64,000 bases of DNA from Pyrinomonadaceae bacterium (lineage in GTDB: Bacteria; Acidobacteriota; Blastocatellia; Pyrinomonadales; Pyrinomonadaceae): the NCBI GenBank assembly GCA_030841085.1, contig JAVEDP010000041.1, forward strand, positions 362,283 through 426,282. The letters are read 5' to 3'. How positions within the stretch are numbered: the first letter of the stretch is position 1; each line of letters begins with the position of its first letter. The notes beneath the pieces were generated by a model. The model was not told the origin of the DNA and searched no databases. It saw only the letters and a program-made list of their open reading frames with translations. Made by a program: the position numbers and the translations under genes. Of the stretch, positions 30,347 through 39,668 are shown one piece after another.

Positions 30347-31909
30347 ATGTTCAGCAAAATCCTAATTGCCAATCGTGGTGAGATTGCGGTGCGCATAATT
30401 CGCGCCTGTCGCGATCTCGACATCTCGCCGGTAGCCGTCTATTCCGAAGCCGACGCCGCCGCGGTGCATGTTTCGTTGTGCGACGAAGCGGTTTGCATTG
30501 GACCAGCGCCTTCGATTCAAAGTTACCTCGACATCGCGAAAATTATCGACGCCGCGAAAAAAACAAACGCCGACGCGATTCATCCCGGCTATGGCTTTCT
30601 CGCCGAAAATGCCGACTTTGCGGCAGCAGTTAACGAAGCGGGTTTGACGTTCATTGGCCCGGGCGTCGAAGCGATGCGCGTGATGGGTTCAAAAACGAGT
30701 GCGCGCACTGCGGCGGTGGCAGCAGGCGTGCCGATTGTTCCCGGGACGGTTGCGCCGTTGAGTTCGTTTGCCGAAGCCGAAGTAACTGCAAAACAGTTTG
30801 GTTATCCAGTAATGCTCAAGGCGTCGGCGGGCGGCGGTGGCAAAGGCATGCGGCTGGTCACGTCTCCCGGTGAACTGCACTCGGCTTTCGACAATGCCAA
30901 AGCCGAAGCAGCCGCAGCATTTGGCGATTCTGCTATCTACCTTGAAAAGGCGATTGAACGCCCGCGCCACATTGAAATTCAGATCGTCGCCGACACCTAC
31001 GGCAACGTGGTCCATTTGGGCGAACGTGAATGCTCGATTCAACGACGCCACCAAAAAGTTATTGAAGAGTGCCCTTCACCGATTAACGACGCTTCGCTGC
31101 GTGAACAGATGGGCGCGGCCGCGGTTAAGCTCGCGCAAGCTGTCAATTACGTTGGCGCCGGTACGGTCGAGTTTCTGGTAGCCGACGCTACCCGCGAGTT
31201 TTACTTTCTCGAGATGAATACGCGTTTGCAGGTTGAACATCCGGTGACCGAGCTGGTAACCGGCATCGATATCGTGCGCGAACAGATAACTGTTGCTGAC
31301 GGCGCGCCGCTTTCCTTTACGCAGCAGCAGATCCAATTGCAGGGCCACGCGATCGAATGTCGCGTCTATGCCGAGGACCCGGAAAACAATTTCTTTCCCT
31401 CGCCGGGAATGATTAGTCATTTGCAGGTTCCCAACGGTCCGGGAATTCGCGACGACAGCGGCGTCGAACTCAATTCTGAAGTTTCAATTCATTACGATCC
31501 GATGATTTCCAAACTGGCGGCCTGGGGCCGCACGCGGAGCGAAGCAATCGATCGCTTGCGGCGCGCGCTCGGTGAATATGAAGTGGGTGGAATCAAGACC
31601 ACGCTTCCCTTTTTCCGCGAGATCGTTCGCGACCAGGAATTCATCGACGGCAGATTGGATACCGGATTTATCGCGCGCTTTAACGAGCGTCGCGGGCGCG
31701 TGCGGGCGCCGGCATCCGAGCAAGCCGCACAGACGCAACAGGACATGGCGCTAATCGCAGCCGGCATTCACTACGCGCGTCTACAAAAAGAAGCATCTTC
31801 ACGGCCGGCGATTTCAATTAGCCAAAGTCGCTGGAAGATGTCGGGTCGGACGGCGGCGTTTGGGATCAAAACTGACTTGGGTCTCCGACGCAAAAAGTCC
31901 GAAGATTAA
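30347..31909 (+). CDS. accC: Biotin carboxylase (acetyl/propionyl-CoA carboxylase biotin carboxylase subunit)
   Basis: KILIANRGEIAVRIIRACRDL, ASAGGGGKGMRLV, ERECSIQRRHQKVIEE, FLEMNTRLQVEHPVTE. Confidence 0.95.
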   Translation: MFSKILIANRGEIAVRIIRACRDLDISPVAVYSEADAAAVHVSLCDEAVCIGPAPSIQSYLDIAKIIDAAKKTNADAIHPGYGFLAENADFAAAVNEAGLTFIGPGVEAMRVMGSKTSARTAAVAAGVPIVPGTVAPLSSFAEAEVTAKQFGYPVMLKASAGGGGKGMRLVTSPGELHSAFDNAKAEAAAAFGDSAIYLEKAIERPRHIEIQIVADTYGNVVHLGERECSIQRRHQKVIEECPSPINDASLREQMGAAAVKLAQAVNYVGAGTVEFLVADATREFYFLEMNTRLQVEHPVTELVTGIDIVREQITVADGAPLSFTQQQIQLQGHAIECRVYAEDPENNFFPSPGMISHLQVPNGPGIRDDSGVELNSEVSIHYDPMISKLAAWGRTRSEAIDRLRRALGEYEVGGIKTTLPFFREIVRDQEFIDGRLDTGFIARFNERRGRVRAPASEQAAQTQQDMALIAAGIHYARLQKEASSRPAISISQSRWKMSGRTAAFGIKTDLGLRRKKSED

Positions 31910-31918
31910 AATATTCGA

Positions 31919-32425
31919 ATGAAGTACAAAGCCCAAATCGCAAACAGCGAACACGCAATCTCGTTAGAGCTTGTCGATGGTTCGGCGACTGCCGATATCG
32001 ACGGACGCCGCTACGAAATCGAGCATCGCAAGTTACCAGGCGGCGACTATTTGTTAATTAAGGGTACGGACGTTTACAAGTGTCGGGTTGAGGAAAGGCA
32101 CGGTTCGAATAATTCTTTTGCGGTAGTCCTTAGCGGCGTCAGTTATGACATCGCGTTAGTTGATCCCAAGCGTCTCAGCAGCGCCCGGAGTTCAGCAGCA
32201 CACGCTCATGGCTCGGCTGAAATCGTTTCGCCAATGCCCGGCAAAATTGTGCGCGTTCTGGTCGAAGCGGGCGCGCAAGTGGAAGCGGGCGCAGGAATCA
32301 TCGTCGTCGAAGCGATGAAGATGCAAAACGAAATGAAAGCGCCGAAGGCAGGCGTCGTCGTTTCAATCAATGCTGAGGCGGGCGCCACCGTAAACGCCGG
32401 TGATGTGCTGGCGGTGATCGAATGA
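31919..32425 (+). CDS. Biotin carboxyl carrier domain protein
   Basis: SPMPGKIVRVLVEAGAQVEAGAGIIVVEAMKMQNEMKAPKAG. Confidence 0.93.
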   Translation: MKYKAQIANSEHAISLELVDGSATADIDGRRYEIEHRKLPGGDYLLIKGTDVYKCRVEERHGSNNSFAVVLSGVSYDIALVDPKRLSSARSSAAHAHGSAEIVSPMPGKIVRVLVEAGAQVEAGAGIIVVEAMKMQNEMKAPKAGVVVSINAEAGATVNAGDVLAVIE

Positions 32426-32445
32426 AAGTTGCAGCTTTAAAGTGA

Positions 32446-34431
32446 ATGAAGAGTTGGCAAGCTGCTAAGAAACCGTTGGCGGCGCTGGCGCTGGTACTGC
32501 TGGCGGGCTTCGTTTACTTTGCTCGTCTCACTCGCAATCCCGCCGGGTTCTACATCGACGAATCTTCCATTGCTTACAACGCGTATACCATTTCTCAAAC
32601 GGCGCGCGATGAACACGGCGAGTTGTTGCCGCTCTTTTTTCGCGCCTTCGGCGATTACAAGAATCCAACCTACATCTACCTTCTCGCGCTGATTTTTAGA
32701 ATATTTGGTCCGAGAATTCTGGTCGCTCGGATCTTCAGCGCGTCGTTAGGATTGGCTGCGGCGGCGACATTGGGCGCAGTTGCGTTGCGCATCAGCGGAC
32801 GTCGAGTCGTCGGCATTCTGATAGCGCTGCAGGCGTTATTAACTCCCTGGCTTTTTGAGAACAGCCGCGTGGTTTTTGAAGTCGCGCTCTATCCGTTGGC
32901 ACTCGCGCTCTTTCTGCTGGCGCTGGCACGCGCCGCCGCCAAGCCGAAATGGTCCTGGTTAGACTCGACACTGATCGCACTGACACTCGCCGTGCTGACC
33001 TACAGCTACACGATCGGACGCTTGCTCACGCCGTTGCTGGCCGTCGGTCTCGTACTGTTTGGCGATCGCGTTCGCTGGCGCGGGGTTTTGCGAACCTGGG
33101 CGATTTATCTTCTTACTTTGATTCCTTTGTTTGTCTTTCAGCGTCGCCATCCGGGCGCGCTGACGGCCAGGTTTACCGGGCTCACCTACATCACGCGGCG
33201 CAGCACCGTTGCCGCGGACATGCGCGAGTTCGCCGGTCATTACTTGAACAACTTCAGTCTTTGGAAAATGCTGGTCACAGGCGAGTCGAACCTGCGCGAT
33301 CATGTGCCGGGAATGGCCAGCGTTCTGCTGCCGACAATGATTTTGGCGGTGATGGGATTGTGGTTCATTGCGCGCAAGCACCGCGGGGATCCCTGGTGGC
33401 GCTTCATCGTTTATGGATTACTGGTCTCTGCGGTTCCAGCGTCGCTTACCGTCACCGAGTTTCCCGCGTTGCGACTAATCGCGGTTCCGCTTTTCTTAGT
33501 AATGCTGACAGTGCCGGCGTTGATGTGGCTCACCGAAAGCGATAAGGCTGCGACCGCAAAACGAATTTCACCGAGTTATAAGCGCACGCTGCTGGCTGCC
33601 TTCATCGGACTGACGATCGCGCAGGGATTAGTCTTCCAGTGGCACTTTCACCGGGACGCACCTCAACGCGGTTACTTATTCGACTCGCACTACCCGCAAG
33701 TTTTCGCTGCTGCCATAGCTGAAGGAAAGTTGCCTGTTTACTTGCGCGAACGTCCGGGAGGTTCCGGCTACATTCAGGCTTATTGGTATGCAACACTAAG
33801 CGGCATGAACGCCCTGCAGATTCTGCGCCAGAGTAGCGATCAAACTCCGCCTCCCGAAACCGTTGTCATAAGTACTGAAGAAGACTGCGTTGACTGCCGT
33901 CTAGTCCTGCGCAGTATTAATTATCTTGTCTATATCACACGACCGCCGGGTTCCGCAGCTCTTGCGAATCCTCTCGGCGAAAATGCCTTCAACGCCAGAA
34001 TATCGACTAACGGAGCAACTACAATTCTGCGCGCGGGACAGCAAGCAAAGCTGCGCGTGATGGTGGAAAATAACAGCTCCGCAACCTGGCCTGCGTTTGG
34101 TTCGAGTGACGGCAGATATGCCGTGGTCCTTCGCGACGTTTGGCACGATGCAGCAACCAATGCGCTAATCACCGATGCGGATGGGGCGGCGAGACTACCG
34201 CGCGACGTACCCGCCGGAAGCACTGCGGAGTTGGAACTGCCGATTACCGCGCCGGCCAAACCGGGAAATTATTTGCTGACGATCGACCTGGTGCAGAACC
34301 AAACGCCATGGTTTATGAAGCCGGCCAATCGCGACATCTATATTGAGGAACAACAACTGGTCCAACGCGACGTTATCTGGTTCCACGAACGTGGATCCAG
34401 GTCCTTGCGGTTGAAGATGCAAGTCGAGTAA
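32446..34431 (+). CDS. Membrane glycosyltransferase (GT39/ArnT-like)
   Basis: Many TM helices; NPAGFYIDESSIAYNAYTI and GDYKNPTYIYLLALIFRIFG typical of PMT/ArnT-like enzymes. Confidence 0.8.
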   Translation: MKSWQAAKKPLAALALVLLAGFVYFARLTRNPAGFYIDESSIAYNAYTISQTARDEHGELLPLFFRAFGDYKNPTYIYLLALIFRIFGPRILVARIFSASLGLAAAATLGAVALRISGRRVVGILIALQALLTPWLFENSRVVFEVALYPLALALFLLALARAAAKPKWSWLDSTLIALTLAVLTYSYTIGRLLTPLLAVGLVLFGDRVRWRGVLRTWAIYLLTLIPLFVFQRRHPGALTARFTGLTYITRRSTVAADMREFAGHYLNNFSLWKMLVTGESNLRDHVPGMASVLLPTMILAVMGLWFIARKHRGDPWWRFIVYGLLVSAVPASLTVTEFPALRLIAVPLFLVMLTVPALMWLTESDKAATAKRISPSYKRTLLAAFIGLTIAQGLVFQWHFHRDAPQRGYLFDSHYPQVFAAAIAEGKLPVYLRERPGGSGYIQAYWYATLSGMNALQILRQSSDQTPPPETVVISTEEDCVDCRLVLRSINYLVYITRPPGSAALANPLGENAFNARISTNGATTILRAGQQAKLRVMVENNSSATWPAFGSSDGRYAVVLRDVWHDAATNALITDADGAARLPRDVPAGSTAELELPITAPAKPGNYLLTIDLVQNQTPWFMKPANRDIYIEEQQLVQRDVIWFHERGSRSLRLKMQVE

Positions 34432-34440
34432 CTGCTGAGT

Positions 34441-35193
34441 ATGACGAAAACAAACAAAGGCTTTGATTTGGATATGCAGCCATCGTCGTTGCGCATTTTA
34501 TTGTGGGACATTGATGGCACGCTCATGCGCTCCACCCGCGCCGGCTCATTCAAGGACTACACCATTCCCATGCTGGAAGAAGTTTTCGGGACCGCCGGTC
34601 GCTTACCGGAAATGAAAGTTTCGGGCATGACTGATTTGCAGATCGTTGGCGAAGCGCTGAAACATGAAGGCTTCACACACGAACACATACGCGAGCGCGT
34701 GCACGAGTTGCGCGAGAGTTATATGAGGGCAATGCGGAAGTTTACGGGCAACGGCGAAGAAGTTTTCCAACTTCTGCCAGGCGTGCGCGAAGCGCTGCAC
34801 GCGGTACACGATCATCCACGTTATCAGTCGGCTTTAGTAACCGGGAATATCGAGCCGGCTGCGTGGTTGAAGATGGAGATTCTGGGGTTGTCGGAATTCT
34901 TCACACTTCCCGGCGCGTTTGGCGACGAGTCGCACGACCGGCGCGATCTTCCCGGGCTGGCTGCTGAACGAATTCGCAGACATCTACAAATGGATCTGGC
35001 GCCCGAACAATTTATTGTGATTGGCGACACGCCGAATGACATTGAATGCGCGAAACATTTTGGCGCGCGCTCCCTGGCGGTGGATACGGGACGGTTTTAC
35101 ACAACGCAAGATTTAGTAATCTGCGAACCCGATGCGTTGCTGGCTGACTTTTCGGACCTCAGCCTTTTCTTAAGAACGCTCGCCAACTTGTAG
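34441..35193 (+). CDS. HAD family hydrolase
   Basis: LLWDIDGTLM, ALVTGN, VIGDTPNDIECAKHFGARSLAVDTG. Confidence 0.9.
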   Translation: MTKTNKGFDLDMQPSSLRILLWDIDGTLMRSTRAGSFKDYTIPMLEEVFGTAGRLPEMKVSGMTDLQIVGEALKHEGFTHEHIRERVHELRESYMRAMRKFTGNGEEVFQLLPGVREALHAVHDHPRYQSALVTGNIEPAAWLKMEILGLSEFFTLPGAFGDESHDRRDLPGLAAERIRRHLQMDLAPEQFIVIGDTPNDIECAKHFGARSLAVDTGRFYTTQDLVICEPDALLADFSDLSLFLRTLANL

Positions 35194-35237
35194 CGATGTC
35201 AAGCCACTTGGCCAGGTATCAATGACCCCAGTAACGG

Positions 35238-35382
35238 CTATGCCGCCTGATGTGCGGAAGGGCTGTGCCCTTCCGCGAAGGAAGTTTTGAAATTGGGCTG
35301 CGCCCGGAAATGGGCGTAGCCCAAAACTCATTTCAACACGTCGTCCGGTGGGGCAGAGCCGCCACCGCACATCAGACGGGGA
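35238..35382. repeat. Nested intergenic hairpins
   Basis: gcggaagggctgtgcccttccgc, ttgggctgcgcccggaaatgggcgtagcccaa, outer ctgatgtgcgg / ccgcacatcag. Confidence 0.8.
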
Positions 35383-35465
35383 AGCCGAAACAACCCAGCG
35401 GTTGTACGCCGACCGGTTGCGCGGGTATGACGCCTCAGGTCGCACACCTTCGGTACCGAACTAAC

Positions 35466-36158
35466 TTAACGTATGAGTTCCGCAACCAATCGCTGAACAT
35501 GAATTCTCGTCGTATCCAGCAGCGGAAGGCCATTGTGTTTCTCATCCCGCAAGAGCAACGGCAACTCAGTGCCCCCGAGAATCAAAGCTTCAATTGCGTG
35601 ACGCGATTTCAACTCATCGGCGATTGCCAACAGCCGCACACGCGTTTCCGGCAGGAATAGATTGTTGAGCAGTTCATTCATGTACTTGTCATGAATGTAG
35701 TCCTGTTCGGCGTCGTTCGGGGTGACGAGCGCGATGCCGGCGCGAGAAAAAGTCTCGGCGTAAAATTTCGCTTGCATCGTAAAGCGCGTCCCGAATAGGC
35801 CCACCTTTTTCAGGCCTAACGACTGCACCTTTTCACGGGTCGCTTCCACGATACTGATCAGTGGAATACGCGAGCGCCGCTGGACTTCATCGAAAACAAT
35901 GTGCGGCGTGTTTGAAGCGAACGCGGCAAAGTCCGCACCCGCAGACGCCAGTTTTTCAACTGCGATAACCAGTTCATCTGCAAACTTCCCCAACTCCCCG
36001 GCATTTATCAGTGCCAGGTACATCTTGAGATTTACGCTGTTGATGATGATGGGCGGGTAATTGCCATCGCGCTGTTCACGATAGCCCGAGACCAGCAGCC
36101 GGTAATATTCAATCGTCGATTCCGGCCCGACGCCTCCGACTAGACCCAGTGTTTTCAT
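35466..36158 (-). CDS. Aspartate/glutamate racemase family protein
   Basis: MKTLGLVGGVGPESTIEYYR, FAAFASNTPHIVFDEV, ALILGGTELPLLL. Confidence 0.9.
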   Translation of the reverse strand: MKTLGLVGGVGPESTIEYYRLLVSGYREQRDGNYPPIIINSVNLKMYLALINAGELGKFADELVIAVEKLASAGADFAAFASNTPHIVFDEVQRRSRIPLISIVEATREKVQSLGLKKVGLFGTRFTMQAKFYAETFSRAGIALVTPNDAEQDYIHDKYMNELLNNLFLPETRVRLLAIADELKSRHAIEALILGGTELPLLLRDEKHNGLPLLDTTRIHVQRLVAELIR

Positions 36159-36237
36159 AATGAAGATAACGTATTCCAAGACCCTGGTTTGAGTTCGCAG
36201 GCACCCATTCTAGGTTCCGGTTTGCCGCGTGCACAAT

Positions 36238-37263
36238 TCAGCGGTCGGTGAGAGCCGTCTCGGCGGTTGTTTTTCGACCGCCGAAACTCTCCAATGCTCG
36301 ACGGGAGATTTTGGAAGCCAAACGGCAAACTGAAACTATTGAATTCAAGGCATCTCCATCAAAAGCTAGTATGAACTGATCAGAATTTGTTAACGCGTCC
36401 TTAATATGCCGGAGGTCACCAGAAGAAAGGTGGACATCGATCGATTCCTTGTTGAGACTGCTCGCAAACCATCGTTCGACGTCGCTTTGTGTGAGAAACT
36501 CGGATCGCTGATTGCGAAAACGCGGACTCATTGAGTCATACCAGCTTGCCAATGAATGCTCAGAAAGTAGATCGACTTCACCTCTGGCAAAGTTCTCTTC
36601 CTGCTGCACCAAGGCAGTCGAGATCGTGCTCAGCTGAGGGAAAAGGCGCCTAAGAGCTTTTAGGGTTGGCTGGCCCGCCAAGGCACCTACGACATCCTTT
36701 CTACGAATATCTGCCAAATGCCTGAGTCTTCTTCGAGTATCTACAACCAGAATCAGAACGGGACCACCAACCAAGTCGAGAAAATGCAAATAGGCGAAGA
36801 GCATCGGAATTGAGATGTAGGCCCCGTCTTTCAGGTTAACAGCCAGCAGAATCTGACGTTCAGGACTACGGCGAGCATCACCCAAAATTTCGATAAGGTT
36901 ACGCCAGCTTCCTTTTTGTGAAAAAAGATAGTCATCATGGAGATCGGCGACCGAAAGAAAGTCTTCCGTTTTCGATTCCGCAACAATCTCTTGCAGTTCG
37001 ATCTCAAAGTCTTTGATCTTTAGCTTCTTGATTCGGTCAAAGATTGTCGGGTAGAGCGCAGCTACCAGGAGAAGGACCGAGGCCCATACCATGATGAGAG
37101 CGGAGGTAGTCGATATCGGCGGAGATCCGATCAGTTTTAGGAACGCATACCACCCAGCGGTCAAAACCGCTAAGATTGGTAGAAGCCTCAGAAAGAGAAG
37201 CCGCGCAATATCCTGCAACGGTCGCTTTATGAATCGCCAACTTTTCGTCATATCAAGCTTCAT
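36238..37263 (-). CDS. Membrane-anchored protein of unknown function
   Basis: Two N-terminal TM segments followed by about 240-aa soluble domain. Confidence 0.6.
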   Translation of the reverse strand: MKLDMTKSWRFIKRPLQDIARLLFLRLLPILAVLTAGWYAFLKLIGSPPISTTSALIMVWASVLLLVAALYPTIFDRIKKLKIKDFEIELQEIVAESKTEDFLSVADLHDDYLFSQKGSWRNLIEILGDARRSPERQILLAVNLKDGAYISIPMLFAYLHFLDLVGGPVLILVVDTRRRLRHLADIRRKDVVGALAGQPTLKALRRLFPQLSTISTALVQQEENFARGEVDLLSEHSLASWYDSMSPRFRNQRSEFLTQSDVERWFASSLNKESIDVHLSSGDLRHIKDALTNSDQFILAFDGDALNSIVSVCRLASKISRRALESFGGRKTTAETALTDR

Positions 37264-37348
37264 AAAGTCAAACTAAGGAAATTCTATCGTCAGTCGTGAG
37301 ATAATAGAGCTATTGCGATTTGATACCAAGGTATTACAGCACTTTCGC

Positions 37349-39439
37349 TCAAATCCGGTGGAAGCCTTTGAGAATATCGCGAGTGGCGAGGCGAAGAATA
37401 ACCGGGCGACCGTGCGGGCAGGTTGTTGGCGAAGAGGTTTTCAAAAGCCGATCAATTAGCCAGCGCATTTTTTCCGGCGTTAGCGGCATGTTCACCTTGA
37501 TCGCCGCATGACAAGCAAGCGAGGCGGCGATGTCATCACGCAAAGTCTCGCGCGCGCTTCCCTTCTTTTCCGCATCGACTGTGTCCAGGATTTCCGCCAG
37601 CATGTTGCGCGCTTCGCCGGCAGGCAAATCGGCGGGCGCCGCTTTAATCGCGACGGTGCGGCCGGATAGACGCATCAAGTCGAAACCATAACTCTCGAGT
37701 TCGGCCGCGACGGTGTCGAACACGGCGGCCTGCGCCGGCGTTAGATCGAAAGTTTCGGGAATCAAAAGCTGCTGCGATTCTGAGGTGCGTGCGGATTCTC
37801 GCGCGCGATACTTGTCAAACAAGATTCGTTCGTGGGCCACGTGCTGATCGATTAGCAGCAGACCTTCATCGTCGGTGGCGATGATGAAACTCTCATCGAG
37901 CTGGCCCAGCGGGCGAATGTTGGTTGACAACGATTCGAGGGAAACTTCGCGAGCAAACTTGTCAGCGGAGGCGAGCGGCGGCAACGAAACTGACAAGCCC
38001 TCGCCAACGGTCGGGCTACCGCCCCGATCACTGGAGCCGCCAGGTACCTCCGATCCGCCCGCTGACGCAGGCGGCTCTGACAAACCTTCCACATCGATCT
38101 CAATCGGCGCATCGGGACTGACTGTTTGCGCCGCCAATTCCTGACGCATGATTGCGTCGAGGTCGCGCACCGTGTTCGGCTTATCCGCTCCAGACGAATC
38201 CAACTCATCCAACGACATGTCGTCATGCGGAAAAGAAGAATCGACAAAGTCAATACGTGGCTGCGACGCGGGTTCATCCGCGCGCGAATCCACGAAGCCG
38301 GAAAGACTCCCAGGCGGCGCTGGATTAACTACTGCCGCGTTAACCGAAGTCTGACTCGCCGCTGCAGACATACTGTTCACATCCCGGTCGGAATCGTTTT
38401 CAATGAATGCCGTCGGTTCTTGTTGCAAGGATTCCGCGCGCACAAAGCCGGCGCTTGCCAACGCGGATCGCACCGCTTCGCGCACCGCGTCGGCAACGGC
38501 GGCCGCGCGGCGAAACCTGACTTCCGTCTTCGCCGGGTGAACGTTGACGTCGACCTCTTCCAGCGGTATTTCGATGAACAAAAGCGCAGCCGGATAGACG
38601 CCGTGCGGCAGCACCGACCGGTAACCTTCCGAAAGAGCGCGCGCGATCAACCGGTCTCTGACGAACCGGCCATTCACAAACAGGTACTGCGCATCGCGCG
38701 AGGTGCGGCGATCGCGCGGCGCCGAAACAAATCCGACCACGCGCGCCACCTGTGGACTGCCGCCATTCACCTCAAGCAGGTTATCGAGAAACTCGGCGCC
38801 AAAAATCTGGTAGGCGCGCTCGCGTAAATCCTTGGCCGGCGCGGCGCGCAAAACCTCGCGACCGCTGTTCGTAAGCGTGAACGCAATTTCGGGATGGGCC
38901 AATGCATAGTGCGTCACCAGATTCGTGAGATGAAAACTTTCCGTGGCTTCGGAACGCAAAAACTTTCGACGCGCGGGCACGTTGAAGAAAAGGTCGCGCA
39001 CGGCGATCGTCGTCCCGCGCGGATGCGCTGCGTCTTTCACGTCGCGCATCTTGCCGCCTTCAATTACGACACGTGTTGCGGCGGACGCTGCCTCGGTTTT
39101 GGTTGTCAGTTCGACGCGGGCTACGGAAGCTATCGACGCCAGGGCCTCGCCGCGGAACCCGAGCGTGGCAATCGCGGTGAGATCTTCAGAGTTGCTGATC
39201 TTGGAAGTCGCATGCCTTTCAAAGGCAAGCACGGCATCGTCGCGGACCATGCCTTCGCCGTTGTCGGAAACTTTCAGCAGGCGGCGGCCACCGCTTTCGA
39301 CATCGAGCGTGACGCTGGTTGCACCCGCATCAATCGCGTTCTCGACTAGTTCCTTGGCTACCGACGCCGGGCGCTCAACAACTTCGCCGGCAGCGATTTG
39401 ATTTGAAAGATGGTCGGGAAGGACGCGGATTTTGGACAT
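37349..39439 (-). CDS. mutL: DNA mismatch repair protein MutL
   Basis: IAAGEVVERPASVAKELVENAIDAGA, GFRGEALASIASV, C-terminal ACHAAIKVNMPLTPEKMRWLIDRL...CPHGRPV. Confidence 0.97.
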   Translation of the reverse strand: MSKIRVLPDHLSNQIAAGEVVERPASVAKELVENAIDAGATSVTLDVESGGRRLLKVSDNGEGMVRDDAVLAFERHATSKISNSEDLTAIATLGFRGEALASIASVARVELTTKTEAASAATRVVIEGGKMRDVKDAAHPRGTTIAVRDLFFNVPARRKFLRSEATESFHLTNLVTHYALAHPEIAFTLTNSGREVLRAAPAKDLRERAYQIFGAEFLDNLLEVNGGSPQVARVVGFVSAPRDRRTSRDAQYLFVNGRFVRDRLIARALSEGYRSVLPHGVYPAALLFIEIPLEEVDVNVHPAKTEVRFRRAAAVADAVREAVRSALASAGFVRAESLQQEPTAFIENDSDRDVNSMSAAASQTSVNAAVVNPAPPGSLSGFVDSRADEPASQPRIDFVDSSFPHDDMSLDELDSSGADKPNTVRDLDAIMRQELAAQTVSPDAPIEIDVEGLSEPPASAGGSEVPGGSSDRGGSPTVGEGLSVSLPPLASADKFAREVSLESLSTNIRPLGQLDESFIIATDDEGLLLIDQHVAHERILFDKYRARESARTSESQQLLIPETFDLTPAQAAVFDTVAAELESYGFDLMRLSGRTVAIKAAPADLPAGEARNMLAEILDTVDAEKKGSARETLRDDIAASLACHAAIKVNMPLTPEKMRWLIDRLLKTSSPTTCPHGRPVILRLATRDILKGFHRI

Positions 39440-39498
39440 TATCGTGGGTAGTTGTTAGCGGTAAGTTGTTAGTTATTCAAAGGAACTGATAAGAGAGA

Positions 39499-39630
39499 TT
39501 TTCCATTCGCCATTTACCATTTTTCATTTGTCATCGTCGAACTAAGTCGGAAGGCAGTCGTTGTTCAAAGGTTACAATTCGCTAGCGCAACTAATGAAAA
39601 ATGAGAAATGGAAAATGATAAATGGTAAAT
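39499..39630. repeat. Inverted pair of short tandem repeats, arms 39499-39534 and 39594-39630
   Basis: ttttccattcgccatttaccatttttcatttgtcat versus atgaaaaatgagaaatggaaaatgataaatggtaaat. Confidence 0.8.
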
Positions 39631-39668
39631 CTGCAGTACGAACCTGTTGCCCAACCACTGACCGCCCT

